From Azorinus chamasolen (taxonomy: Eukaryota; Mollusca; Bivalvia; Cardiida; Solecurtidae), in contig OY755236.1 in NCBI GenBank assembly GCA_963576725.1, forward strand, positions 65,769,379-65,833,378: 64,000 nt of DNA. Reading direction: 5' to 3'. Below, one piece after another: positions 10,235 through 22,000 of this stretch; position 1 is the first letter of the stretch, and every line of letters begins with the position of its first letter. Both the position numbers and the translations under genes were made by a program. The notes under the pieces were generated by a model, which saw only the letters and a program-made list of their open reading frames with translations, made no database searches and was not told the DNA's origin.

Positions 10235-13164
10235 ATGGCAGCCTCCATGAGATGTTTTAGATTTTTAAACATAGCTCGCCAATTTCATAACAAATTTTGT
10301 TTGAAACCAGTTTTTGTTTCTGCAGCTACAAATCATGTAAGAAAAATATCACAGTCTGCACCTCTTTACACAGGGGAGACGATTAATGCAGCAGAAGTGA
10401 AGAAAAGAATGGAGGCACTGACTGACAAATTCGCAGAAGCAAGAGAAATGCTTGACGATGCAGTAAGAACAAGACGGTTGTTTTTTTAGATAAAATCATG
10501 TCTCCCCCATCTACCCAACGGAACATTACATCAGTATTGCTTGTTATCGAGATTTACGTTTTAGTTTGTTTGGTAGAATGGATAACAAACAAAATAACAA
10601 TTGCACAATTTCACATCTACTGTACTTCACTTCTTGCTACCAAATCCGTAGCAGACTAACGTTACTAGAGACAGGCACTTGTCTCGATGGATCTGGGGAA
10701 AAAGTGTGGGAGTGGGGGGTGGTGTTGTTTTTTGAAGATGGGATATATAATCATAGATTTATGACCTACCAAGTATGAAGACAGCACGTACAGTCGTACA
10801 CCTAATAGTTAGTGAGCAGACATGTTTTTTTGAGTGAAGGTCACTATGACCGTGATCTTTGACCTCAAAATCTATAGGGGTCATCTACTGACCATGACTA
10901 ACCTCCCTACTAAGTTAGTATGAAGACGGCACATCCGATAGTTATCAAGTTATTGAGTAGAGGCTGTAGACAAGATTGTTTAGTTGAAAGTCACTGTGAC
11001 CTTGACCTTTGACTTACTGACCTCAAAATCAATAGGGGTCATCTACTTGCCATGATCAACCTTCCTACTAAGTATGAAGATAGCACACCCAATCCAAATA
11101 GTTATCAAGTTATTGAGCGGACAAGATATTTGAGTTGAAAGTCGCAGTGACCTTGCTGACTGACCTTAAAATCAATAGCTAGGGTCATCTACTAGCCATG
11201 ACCAACCTTCCTAAGTATGAAGACAGCACACCTAATACTTATCAAGTTATTGAGCGGACAAGATTTTTGAGTGACCTTGACCTTTGACCGACTGACTTCA
11301 AAATCAATAAGGGTCATCTACTTGCCATAACCTACCTCCATATGAGGACTGTACACCTATATTTGTTACGTTATTAAGCGGACAAAGATTTGGCTAACAG
11401 ACAGACTGACAGACGCCATACCATAATACGACCGAAGTTAACTTCGGCGTGTAAAAAGGGCATTTACATTGAAGTACTGTAAAGATGAATTATACAGAAA
11501 AATGATACAAGCAGCGTGGCGGTTAAAAGGATCTATTCCTAATGCAAAATAGTTAATGTTTTTCCTAATTTAGGTGGAAAATCCCAATAGATGTCAAATT
11601 TTGATTAAAATGCTAAAAACAGGCAAAATAAGTTAAAGTGAGGCTAAAGATGCTTTCAAAATTATTAGTTTAATGCGCGAATTTTTTTTCAAAATTATTA
11701 AGATGCATTTTCCCCCAAAATTGCCAGAAAAAGGCCTTTGATATCAAAATACTTGATACAATGTTTATCATTAAACATTCAGATATCAAGCTTAAACATC
11801 ACATATATTAAGAATCAATCTATGATGTAGTAATGATTTTGCCAATTCAGTTTTTTGGATACAAGTTCATATAACTTTTGCATCTTACATTAACAAATGT
11901 ATTAAATATTACCAAAGATGATGTGAGATAAAATGAAAACAAAAACTTTGTGTTAAAATTACTTCAGTCTTCTGAATAGGCGGTCAAATAGTGTGGTTTA
12001 TTTGTTATTCATACTGACATTGATGATTGTGATATCTTTACAGATTCAGATTAATTCAACAGCCAAGTTTTTAAGTCTTAACTACATAAATATGCCTGAT
12101 TTAACACCTTTGCAAACAGAGACAAAATAGATCAGATGGCTCCTGTAGCAGTTATTGCAACATAAACCACAATGTCTGTTTTGACTCTGTAAGAATTAAG
12201 GACACTATGAATATCAATTAGCCATTTGTAATGGTACATGGATACTGGGAATTTTGGCTATGGTAGAAACTGTAGTCTAATCAGATCTACAATGTATATA
12301 ATTATATAAGCAAATAACAGACCCTGAGAAGACGGCTCCTTCAGTGTTTATGAAGTTAACTGTTAAAGGATGGTTACTTACCACTTGAAAATTTAGGCTT
12401 GTTGCAAATTTAATACAAAGAATGCTTCATTGGCCTTGACTCATTTGTTCACCATTTTTTTTTTCAATTTTAGTTATAGAGTGAAGTTAAGACCCACTGT
12501 TGTTTTTGTTTTTTTATAGACATTGAATATATCGGGCGAACTTGCATACCAATTTGGACCAAGTTCATTTATGATTTTCACAATCGTCAAAACTAATTTA
12601 TACTATATTATATACATGTATATTTTTATTAACCATTTCCTCCATAAATACGCCTTTCTATGCTTCTGTAAAAGTCACTTCTTGAAACAATTGTGATAAA
12701 TAGAGCATTTGCTCCTTAAGAGCAAATGCTCTATTTATCACAATGGTTTCAAAACTACACAATTCTAACTTTACTTTTCTGTAGTAAATGCTCCTTTTCG
12801 GTAGATTTATTCAAAGAGGCTGGGTCTTAAAATAGGCTATGAGGTAATCATAATGGGTTAATTACCTTTAATTGTTTGCATCTCTGTAAACTCACCATGA
12901 TCTCATTGTTAAAGCAGATTTTTTGTGTACTTTAGAATAACATTTTTATTTATTTTTTCACAGAGGGAAAGCATGGGCACGGTGTATTTTTCAGAGGATA
13001 TGGAGGAAGCACAGGGGGCTGTGAATGAAACTCTTCAGGAATACAGAAACCTGTTAGATTCATTATCAGAAAAACAAAAACATGAAGTGATATCTACAAT
13101 AGGACTCAGAATGGAGGAGTTGAAGGCCCAGAAAGTGGCGATTGAAGAAACTTTAAAGGATTAG
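10235..13164 (+). CDS. Small mitochondrial-type coiled-coil protein, two exons, complete
   Basis: Exons are 10235-10462 and 12964-13164. The first ends GATGCA|GTAAGA and the second begins after TTTTTTCACAG, both in phase 0, giving 142 residues and a TAG stop. An in-frame ATG exists at 10184, but the ATG at 10235 has A at -3 and G at +4 and opens a typical mitochondrial presequence (MAASMRCFRFLNIARQF, Arg/Lys-rich, no acidic residues until about residue 46). The rest is helical and charged (KKRMEALTDKFAEAREM, EELKAQKVAIEETLKD), suggesting a coiled coil in the matrix or on a membrane. The 2.5 kb intron contains a tandem array and several MITEs. An AATAAA follows 56 nt after the stop. I cannot name the family; matrix targeting is inferred from composition only. 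Confidence 0.72.
10760..11458. repeat. Tandem array, about 150-bp unit, in intron
   Basis: About five units with AGTATGAAGACAGCACA, ATAGTTATCAAGTTATTGAG, AAGTCACTGTGACCTTGACC and AATAGGGGTCATCTACT. It ends ACCGAAGTTAACTTCGG. A second array of the same family is at 21640-22135. It lies in the intron of the small mitochondrial-type gene. Confidence 0.75.
12100..12370. mobile_element. Two worn TTAA-type MITE family A pieces
   Basis: TTTGCAAACAGAGACAAAAT with TCAGATGGCTCC, then a second piece with GCAAATAACAGACCCTGAG and GACGGCTCC. Ends cannot be fixed. Confidence 0.4.
12629..12861. mobile_element. TTAA-type MITE, family B
   Basis: TTAACCATTTCCTCCATAAA at the left and AATGGGTTAA at the right, with the palindrome TGTGATAAATAGAGCATTT facing AAATGCTCTATTTATCACA. 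It ends about 100 bp before the second exon of the small mitochondrial-type gene. Confidence 0.8.
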
Positions 13165-13219
13165 CTAGTTGTATAATTTTAATTGTGATATTATGATATT
13201 TCTCAGTCATTGCAGTGCA

Positions 13220-13225
13220 AATAAA
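13220..13225 (+). promoter_or_regulatory. Poly(A) signal AATAAA of the small mitochondrial-type gene
   Basis: A canonical AATAAA lies 56 nt after the stop at 13164 on the same strand, a normal distance for a short 3' UTR. There is no competing canonical signal between the stop and this site. Confidence 0.5.
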
Positions 13226-13387
13226 CAATGAGATGTAATCAGTCACTATTTTTTCATTGTTCAGTATTAAGACATCCTAACTTCTTAGAGAGTTTAACAT
13301 GTTTAGAGAGTTTAAGGAAGAGTTACAGTCAAAAGGAAGCAGCAGCTCAGTGAAATTTAAACAGACATTTTCTGCTATCTGAAATAT

Positions 13388-13634
13388 TTAACCCTTTACT
13401 CCATGAATATGTATTAAGAAATAATGAATGTATGAATATTAATTAGCTGACATTTTATATATCAATTTGATAATGGCATTATGAACAAGGGATTTTTTTA
13501 CCATGGCAGAGTTTAGAATTAGAGTTATATTATTTCATAAGCAAACCGAGCAGACTCTGATAGATAGTTTTTATTGAAGTCGTATGATCTGTCTTCTCTG
13601 TTTGCAAAAGTGTTTCTTTGGAGTAATGGGTTAA
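13388..13634. mobile_element. TTAA-type MITE, family A
   Basis: TTAACCCTTTACTCCATG to GGAGTAATGGGTTAA, containing CATAAGCAAACCGAGCAGAC. TTAA at both ends. It sits 160 bp beyond the poly(A) signal of the upstream gene. Confidence 0.75.
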
Positions 13635-13990
13635 CAGTGCACTTCAACTGGTAGCTATTTAAAATGAATTTGAATGGAAAAGAGAAATTTCAGTTTAATA
13701 CAAATAATGCTTGTTATATAAATATATTATGATGTTACTCTGGGAAATAAAACGGGTCAGGTCTGGTTGTTATAATACTTTTAGCTTGAGATTGAATTCA
13801 ACCAAAAATCTGACCAATCAAATACATGTACTTGAGAATGAACTCAAGGCTCAAACCTATAACTTTTACTTATTACAGTTATATAACCTCAGGACCTGGA
13901 CTTGTACATATCACTTGTGCTACATCTTTAAGTTTTACAGGTACAATAAAACCTTTTTCAACAGACCACACAGTGAATAAAATGGGAATC

Positions 13991-14184
13991 TTAACCCATT
14001 CCCGCATAGGCTATTTTTAGATCCAATCACTTTGAATAAATCTACCAAAAAGGAGCATTAACTGGAGAAATGGAAACAAAATAGAATTTTGTAGTTTGAA
14101 ACCATTGCTCTATTTATCACAATGGTTTCACAAAATGACATTTACAGAAGCGTCAAAAGGCATCAATATGCGGGAATGGGTTAA
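13991..14184. mobile_element. TTAA-type MITE, family B, internal deletion
   Basis: TTAACCCATTCCCGCATAGG to CGGGAATGGGTTAA. It runs in the opposite orientation to 12629-12861, and the central palindrome is shortened. Confidence 0.75.
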
Positions 14185-14337
14185 AGCCCTCTTGTCTGTG
14201 CCTACACCATTAACAAATGCCAGTCAACTGGGTTCACATATATTAAAAGTATTAAATTATTACAAAACTTTCTGTATCACTTCTGTCCTGCTCCAGTTAA
14301 CTTCATGAATATTTGAATTTAATTCTTGTATTTACAA

Positions 14338-14752
14338 TACAGTAGAACCTGTTTTAAGCAAGCATTAAAAAGAGGTCATATTAAGGGTCTGTTAGGCATG
14401 TGGTAGCTCAATGAAGGAACTTTCTGCATTCCTTTAGTCCTGCATTAAGCAACCACTGCTTTTTAAGATTCATGTGTCCATTCAATATCAGGTCGCTTAA
14501 CCCATTCTCTCCTACTGACGCATTTTTGCACCTCTATAAAACTCATTTATTGAAACCATTGACGAATGATTGTGATAAATAGAGCATTTACTCCATAGGA
14601 GCAAAGGCTCAATTTATCACAATGGTTTCAAAACTACACAATTCTATAATTCTCCTTTTCTATAGTTAATGCTGCTTTTCGGTAGATTAATTAAAAGGGG
14701 ATATGTCTAAAAATAGTCTAGGAGGAAATGAGTTAAGACAGGTTCTACTGTA
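14338..14752. mobile_element. TA-type MITE split by a TTAA-type MITE
   Basis: TACAGTAGAACCTGTTTTAA at the left and GACAGGTTCTACTGTA at the right. A family B element at 14497-14736 interrupts it at a TTAA. Confidence 0.7.
14497..14736. mobile_element. TTAA-type MITE, family B, nested
   Basis: TTAACCCATTCTCTCC to GGAAATGAGTTAA, inserted in the sequence GC-TTAA-GACAGG of the host MITE. The duplicated TTAA is therefore a target-site duplication seen directly. Confidence 0.85.
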
Positions 14753-14805
14753 TACATTGTAAAATAAGGAAATTTATTGCCATGGCAAACAGTAGAGGTA
14801 ACATG

Positions 14806-15140
14806 TTAGGCCTTTCCCTGTTCTACGTTTAGACCAAATTCCAATACCTACTGAATATTCATGGACAAAATAGCTATAATGAAATATGGAAGGTGGAACA
14901 TTGTAGCCATTTTAGAAAGTAAAGAAACAAATTTTTCAAATTCCACTAGCAAAGATAGTAGACCCTGATCAGACGGCTCCTTTAGGAGTCATCTGATCTG
15001 GGTCTACTCTATTTGCAAATGCGTGAAAACACGTTTATATGAGGGAAAGGGTTAAGCAAACATAGCAGACATTGATCAGACAAGGTGCTGTCTGATCTGG
15101 AGTAAGTCTGGATGTACTGTTTGCAAAGGCATTAAAAGAC
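14806..15140. mobile_element. TTAA-type MITE family A plus an adjoining core fragment
   Basis: A 250-bp copy (14806-15055) ends GAGGGAAAGGGTTAA. It is followed at once by a second core, GCAAACATAGCAGACATTG to TGTACTGTTTGCAAA. The left terminal TTAA reads TTAG. Confidence 0.65.
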
Positions 15141-15233
15141 AGGATTATCAGGTAAAGGGCCAAGTGTCCATTTGTCTTTGAGACACTTCATTTGAGAGGT
15201 CTCTTGAGGTATCGATAGTTTCTTCTCTACACA

Positions 15234-15662
15234 TACAGTAATACCTCTCTAAACGGGATGAAGAACCAATGCTGGTCTGTAAGACAGGTTGCAGCTTAAT
15301 CCAGGGTGAAAAGGGGCTTTCTACTTGACTGCAACCCTGTATTAAGCAGCGAACTGCCTTAACCTTTCCTTCATATAAACACATTTTCGCCATTGCAGAG
15401 TAGACCAAGATCAGACGGCTCCTGTAGAAGCCATCTGATCGGGGTCTGCCCCGTTTGCTTATGGTATATAATAATATAGTTCCGATTCTACAGTTTCTGC
15501 CTTAGCCAAAATGTCATGTATTCATAATCATATGCCATTATAAAATTAATCTAATAAATATTCATGATATCATTATTTATTACATGAATATGCAACAGGG
15601 AAAGGGTTAAAAGACCTGTCAGAATTCTGTTTAAAATACCAGTTTTGAGAGGATTCACTGTA
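15234..15662. mobile_element. TA-type MITE split by a TTAA-type MITE
   Basis: TACAGTAATACCTCTCTAAA at the left, GAGAGGATTCACTGTA at the right, with the family A element 15359-15610 inside. Confidence 0.7.
15359..15610. mobile_element. TTAA-type MITE, family A, nested
   Basis: TTAACCTTTCCTTCATA to GGGAAAGGGTTAA, 252 bp, with core GAGTAGACCAAGATCAGACG. It interrupts the TA-type MITE at a TTAA. Confidence 0.8.
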
Positions 15663-15731
15663 ATGGCTCAGTTAATGAAACATAAATAATTTTTGCTGTG
15701 ATAGATGTAGATGCAAAGTTGCATTTACATG

Positions 15732-16112
15732 TACAGTAGAACCTCTCTACAATAACTAAACAGTGGTGCCTTTAACCCTTTCCCTAATGAACAGTTACGT
15801 GTGAACTGGACACTTCATGAATGTTAATTAACTTCATTTGATTAATAAAAAAAAATCAAGGAAATGTTTTGCTTTAACAAAACCTGTAGGGTCAAATCTA
15901 TATAATTCTATATGCAAACAAAGCAGACCCTGATCAGACAGCTCCTACTAGAGCAATCTTAATCTGTTTGCAAAGGAGCAAAAAGGTGTTAATGTGAAGG
16001 AAAGGGTTAGTCTATTGAGTAAAGGGTTGTCTGTATGAGGGAAAAGGGTTAAAGACTAACTTCTAAGCATTTGAGTTCTTTAGACGGGTTGCAGTAGAGT
16101 GTTACTGCTGTA
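15732..16112. mobile_element. TA-type MITE with a nested TTAA-type element at 15772-16009
   Basis: The outer element runs from TACAGTAGAACCTCTCTACA to GTTACTGCTGTA. Inside, TTAACCCTTTCCCTAATG to GGAAAGGGTTAG is a family A copy whose final A has mutated to G. Confidence 0.6.
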
Positions 16113-16137
16113 TGTGTATATGAAGTGAAACAACTAT

Positions 16138-16850
16138 ATTAAATTTTTCCCTCATATAAATCCTTTTTCACACCTTTGCAAACAGAGTAGAACCAGATCA
16201 GTCTGCTCCGTTCGCTTATTAAAGGGGATGTCCCTACATTTGACGCGTTTCAAAAACACTTAAAATACACAAAACTCATTTGTTTATATCTTGAAAAGTG
16301 GTATATCGCAAAAATTCCCATCCAATTACTGTTTATAATGACAAAACATCCATGTGTTTGATATCGCCGATCCCGATTTTACTCCCCGATGTTTCAGTTT
16401 TATTCGGGTTGGGTTTTAGTTTCGTAACTGTTCGCCCTATGCGCGATTCTCCGACCACTTCCGAGAAAGCTATTACGTAAACAAATGGAGGGATCGGGTG
16501 ATCATCGGCAAAACGCGGAACAATTTAACGGAAAAGGTCGATAATATTGTGTTGTAGAACAAAAATTATCAGTATTGATGAAATCAGTTTATTTGTATCA
16601 CAGGGGCATTTTTCGATATAAGTTCAAATTGGGAACCTTCATAATAATGATAGAGCATAACAAATACCAAGTTTTGTGATATTATTGAAAATATGTGTTC
16701 ATTGTAGGGACCTCCTCTTTAAATAATATTGATCTGATTTTAAAGTTTCTGCCATTGTTAACTTCTTGTTAATACTGTTAAAATTTGGCTTAATAAAGTT
16801 CAGGATGTAATTAATATTTCTTACATGAATAGTATTAAATAAATATACAT
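16138..16850. mobile_element. TTAA-type MITE family A interrupted by a 504-bp element
   Basis: The left half has GCAAACAGAGTAGAACCAG and TTCGCTTA; the right half resumes with ATAATATTGATCTGATT and TTTCTGCCATTG. The interruption is at 16219-16722. Confidence 0.55.
16219..16722. mobile_element. 504-bp TTAA-flanked element, nested
   Basis: TTAAAGGGGATGTCCCTACA at the left and TGTAGGGACCTCCTCTTTAA at the right form an 18-bp imperfect inverted repeat. TTAA is duplicated at both borders inside a family A MITE. The interior has no usable ORF and is unlike the other MITE families. Confidence 0.75.
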
Positions 16851-16883
16851 GTATTGGTTTACATCGAATAATAAAAATATGAA

Positions 16884-17091
16884 TACAGTAAAACCTCTCT
16901 ATAACGGACACTAAATTGTGTTATTTAGTTGGTATTTAGGGCAGGTGGCTGCTTAAAGCAAGGTGAAAGTTAAACAGAACGCTCCTATAGGAGCGTTCTG
17001 TTTTACTTTCACCTTGCTTTAAGCAGCCACCTGGCTTTAACACAAAATACTTGATGTAATTTAGTGGCCGTTATAGAGAGGTTTTACTGTA
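16884..17091. mobile_element. TA-type MITE, complete
   Basis: TACAGTAAAACCTCTCTATA to GAGAGGTTTTACTGTA, with a near-perfect inner palindrome centred on CGCTCCTATAGGAGCG. A TA lies at each end, fitting a Tc1/mariner-superfamily (pogo-like) element. Confidence 0.85.
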
Positions 17092-17320
17092 TATTATTAA
17101 GATCAGGGAAAATCTTGATAAATATTACAAGTAAAACAATTTTTTTGTCTACTTTATTCAATACAATAGATTTGTGGAAAATCTCATAAACTTATATGCA
17201 TGAAATGTTACAGCATTACCAAAAGTTCCAAGATCGTATTTGATCTTGGTATGAAAAATGTCATCAATCAACGATAAGAATCAGTCAATAAATTATACCT
17301 TTTATCAATAGTAACATTAA

Positions 17321-17553
17321 TTAACACGTTTCCTCCTAGTGACGCATTTTGGCGCCTCTCTAAAAGTCACATTTTGAAACCATTGTAATAAATAGAGCAT
17401 TTTCTCCATACGACCATAGGAGCAAATGCTCTATTTATCACAATGGTTTCAAAACTACACAATTCTAAAACTCTCCCTTTCTATAGTTAATGCTCCTTTT
17501 CGGTAGATTAAGTCGAAGAGGTTGGGTCTAAAAATAGTCTGATAATGAGTTAA
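17321..17553. mobile_element. TTAA-type MITE, family B
   Basis: TTAACACGTTTCCTCC to TAATGAGTTAA, with the central palindrome ATAGAGCATTTTCTCC facing GGAGCAAATGCTCTAT. Confidence 0.75.
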
Positions 17554-17599
17554 TTAATAAAACAATTGTTGAAAATATGGTTCACATTCTGAAAACAAA

Positions 17600-18060
17600 T
17601 TAGAACATTGTGTCCATATGACACAAGCGATATTGTCTCTAAATCAAGCACTTTTCCCTATACATATGTTTATAGCGAAGAAAGTAACTCTTGTTAAAAT
17701 AGAACAAAACTTCCCTTCTTTAAGTACATCTTCATATCAACTTTGTTAATCAGTGAAAGTTTGCAGTAAATCCTCCCACTGCTGTTTGAAGATTTTTTCA
17801 CTGTACATTACATAGTGAAAAAATTTCAAAATCCAATAACTCTGGTAAAAATTGTCAGAGCAAAATTTCTCTTCTTTTCGTAAATCTTCACATAAACACT
17901 CTTCAATGTTAAAATTTGAAGCAAACTCTCCCATTGGTGTATGACATCCAGAGGTCCAGATAAGATGCGTAAATTAAAGCATTTTCAAGAATAACTTCCT
18001 TATTTCTCCACCAAACCCTATGTTGTAACCACTCTTTAGAATCGTCTCCAATGACAATTT
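17600..18060. repeat. Dispersed repeats after the C9orf78 gene
   Basis: 17600-17946 resembles 21185-21580 (TCTGGTAAAAAT, ATCTTCACAT, GTGAAAGTTT). 17947-18058 (AGAGGTCCAGATAAGATGCG, ATAACTTCCTTATTT, CAAACCCTATGTTGTAACCA) recurs at 52446-52505 and inverted at 48285-48410. No gene is seen here. Confidence 0.5.
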
Positions 18061-18222
18061 AAGTAATTGAGTACGTATGTTTATCTGTTGCTCTGACATC
18101 TGTCCCCCAACTTATGTCTCTATTGCCCATCTGCTTCTTTCTGAACACAGCATGCAGATTTAGGGCATGACAATACATTCAGAGTGACTTTAAGGATGTC
18201 ATTAAGTCATCAGTAATCACTA

Positions 18223-18987
18223 TCATCTTCTCATATGCCTTTTGAATCTGTCAAAATGGTAATTGTCTGTGGCCTTTTCCTCTGGTTGGACTGTCAAAGG
18301 TTTGTCAACTAGAAGTAAAATAAAACCAGATACATGTAGTATATACATGATTTGTCAACCATTAATCCTGATTTTATTGAATTAGTTCTTGACATCAATA
18401 AACTTTAATAGAATCTAAACTAATCAGATTAACCCATTCCCTGATAAGCTATTTTTAGACCCAGTCGCTTTGAATAAATCTACCGAAAAGGAGCATTTAC
18501 TGGAGAAAAGGGAAATTTTAGAATTTTGTAGTTTAGAAACCATTGTGATAAATAAAGCATTTGCTCCATGGGAGCAAATGCTTTATCACAATGGTTTCAC
18601 AGAATGACTTTTACAGAGTCGTCAATATGAGGGAATGGGTTAAGTAATTATTTAATGTTAATTCGTAGAAAATATTTTCTTCATCTGCAAATTAGTAACA
18701 AACAGACTGTGATGTAATGACGGCATGTAATGATGACACATTCTGTACTACACACATGCCAAGTTAACTATGCTGACCAGTTAATCCGTTTCACTGGTAA
18801 TACACCTTTTACTGGTATCACAATTACTCAGTATGATATTTAGGTGACCTTTGATGAGTGGCAACATGGCACTGTACAAAAGGGACACAGTGCTGTGCCA
18901 TGCTAAAAACGCCCTAGGGTAACGTAAATAAGTCAATAACACTTGTTCTTTTCAAGCCCTTACTGACAGAAAAGTGTGTGTGTGTAT

Positions 18988-19024
<37 letters not shown>

Positions 19025-22000
19025 AGAATGAATTCTTCAGAAATCCAAAGAATTCTTCTCCCAAGCAGGGGTGGCAGGAGTTGGCCTCAAATCCAGGAGT
19101 CTCCTGCTGGATTCTGGAGTAATCATATGTATGCACTTTGAAGACTGGAATATATGGAAGAAACACTGATGACCTTTTTTGTGAAGGGAGACAACTATTG
19201 GTACTTATTAAGAGACTTCACATGAGTTGCCTACCTTTCTGCTTGCTGTCTGCATCTCCCACTCTCAACTGTTTCGCTGGCTTAGGAGCATCTTTCTTTA
19301 ATATTGGTGCAGTGTCTTCAATGTTAACTGAAACCAGAGCATGTCATCAGTAAATACAAGAGATCCAGCATGCATTGTTTTGTAATGTCAAATATTAACA
19401 CTTTATATAATCACATTGTTACACTTTTGCAAATGTTCTGTAGGAGCTGTCTGATCAGGGTCTGCTCTGTTTGCATATGCAATAATATAGATATGATTCT
19501 AGTTTCTTCCATGGTCATATTTTCATATGCCACTATAAAATATCAGTAAATTAAATTTATTAATACATGTATGTGTGCATTATTCATAGTCATTATCTCT
19601 TACATTAATATTCATGGAGTAATGTGTTAAACTACATCGAAAAGCTAGAGCAATGCATGCAGGTGCCAATAATTGTCTGTTTAATTGGGTCAACAAAGGG
19701 GCATACTTTTAGTAAAAAAAGCTTCACAGAGTTATGGCCCTTGGCAAGATTGTATCCCTTATGACGGTGAAGAAGTGTGTGAAGTTTGATAAGATTTGCT
19801 TGAAGAGTTTTAAAACAATAGCCAACTTTTAAGTTCGAATGTCAAGGTCACAGGTCAAAAAACCTAATATTGATTGAAAGACCTTGCCACAAGGGATTCA
19901 CTTAAGAAATATGACAGTTTTGCTGGTTACGATATCAAAATGAAAGACATGTTAAAAAGCCTTACGGAGTTGTTGCCCTTGATCAGATTGTAGCGCTTGT
20001 GTTGTTGAACAAGTGTGTGAAGATTCATAAGATTTGCATGAATAGTAAAGAAGTAATAATGCTTCCGAACGACAATGATCACAAGGCGGATGCTGGAGTT
20101 ATGATTATACATGTAGCTTGTATTTTTTCTGAGTTGAAAATGAATGTACTTCATGTACTTCTAACCCACTTGCTCCATCATCTTATGTACATGTATCTTT
20201 ATGTGATAGTTTATTTACACATTGTCAAAAAAAATGTTAACCCACTACCTGATAGACATCTTTTCAAACACAGTAGACTTAACCCTTTACTCCCAAACGG
20301 AGTCATCTGATCAAGGTCTGCTCTGTTTGCTTATTATATGATATAGATATGATTCTGCTGTTTCTGCATGGACAAAATTTCCTGTCTCCATGTGCTATTA
20401 AACAAATTAATCTAATTGATATTCAAGATGTCATTATTTCTCGCATGATTATTCATGGAGGAAAGGGTTAAATGACTCCTGGCTAGGGTCTGCTCTGTTT
20501 GCTTATGGAATTATCAGATATGGGGTTAAAGTATGTCAATATCAAAATTATTTATTACAATAAAATCACAAAACCAAGTCTCACATCTGTTATGCTGTAC
20601 AAAATTGACAGCCATATTTGTAGGGACAAATTCTGAAACTTTTTCCTTCTTCCTCAGTCTCTCTTGTAATAACACCTGTTTTGCCTCTTCTGTTTCTTCT
20701 ATATTCTTGATCTTTGCTCTGCAATTCAATAGTCACAATCATTGTACTTTACTCCATTTTCTCTTTGTTGCAAATGCTCTATTTTCCACAATGGTTTAAA
20801 AACTATACAATTCTAAAATTTACCTTTTTCTAGTAAATGCTCCTTTTCAGTAGATTTATTCCAAGAGGTTATGTCTATAAATAGCCTGTGAGGGAATGTG
20901 TTAACACAGGATGTATTGGCTATGGAAGGAACTGTAGAATCAGACCTATATTATTCCATAAGCAAACAGAACAGAACTCTGATCAGGCAGCTCATATCTG
21001 GGTCTATTCTGTCTGCAACAATGTTCAAAGGTGTATTTATGGAGTAAAAGGTTTCAATGTTAACTGTAAAAAAAGAGAGTATAACTAACTGTGACCATAG
21101 GATATGGATGCCTCCCTTCTGACGATACTGTCTACAAGTCAATCAGGTTTTAAAGTAGAAAAAATTACAAAGTACTGTAACTTTGCAAAAATGGTTTTAA
21201 CTTCTTGATAACAATCTTTATCTGTGAGAGTTTGAAGCAAATCCTTGAAGTGGTTTCTGAGGAAACGCACAATTTTTTTCACTTTATGTTTTATAGTGTC
21301 AGAGTAAATTCAGCAAGTCCTGTAATTCTGGTAAAAATGGTTGGAGTAAATATTCCCTTATTTACAGCCATCTTCACATCATGGTACTTCATCTATGAAA
21401 GTTTTAAATAATTACTCCGGATGGAGTATGAGGGGCAGGATACACAAGATCTTTTTACTATATCTTATACAGGGGAGAAATTTTCCCATTACAATGGTAA
21501 AAATAATCACAGCAAAATGCCCTTCTATACGTGTATCTTCACATTAGGGTTGTTCACCTGTGAAGAGTTTGATGGATAAGAGCAAGGCTAGTGGGGGATT
21601 ATTAAAACAAAAGCCCCGTGTGTCAGAGCATTATACGCCCGAAGTATGTGCCGTCGTAACATGCACAATAGTAATTTTAGTTGAAGTTCACCGTGACCTT
21701 GACCATTTGACCGACTGACCTAAAAATCAATAGGGGTCATGTACTGGCCATGACCAACCTTCCTACTAAGTATGAAGACAGCACACCTAATACTTATGAA
21801 ATTATTGAGCAGACAAGATTTTTAAGTTGAAGGTCACTGCGACCTTGACCTTAGTCCAACTGACCTCAAAATCAATAGGAGTCATCTACTAGCCATGACC
21901 AACCTTCCTACTAAGTATAAAGACAGCACACCAAATACATATCAAGTTATTGAGGGGACAAGATTTTTGAGTTGAAGGTTACTGTGACCTTGACCTTTGA

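Noticed and set aside
16298..16480. Short open frame with less AT-rich composition
   Set aside because: It lies inside the 504-bp TTAA-flanked element and has no family resemblance.
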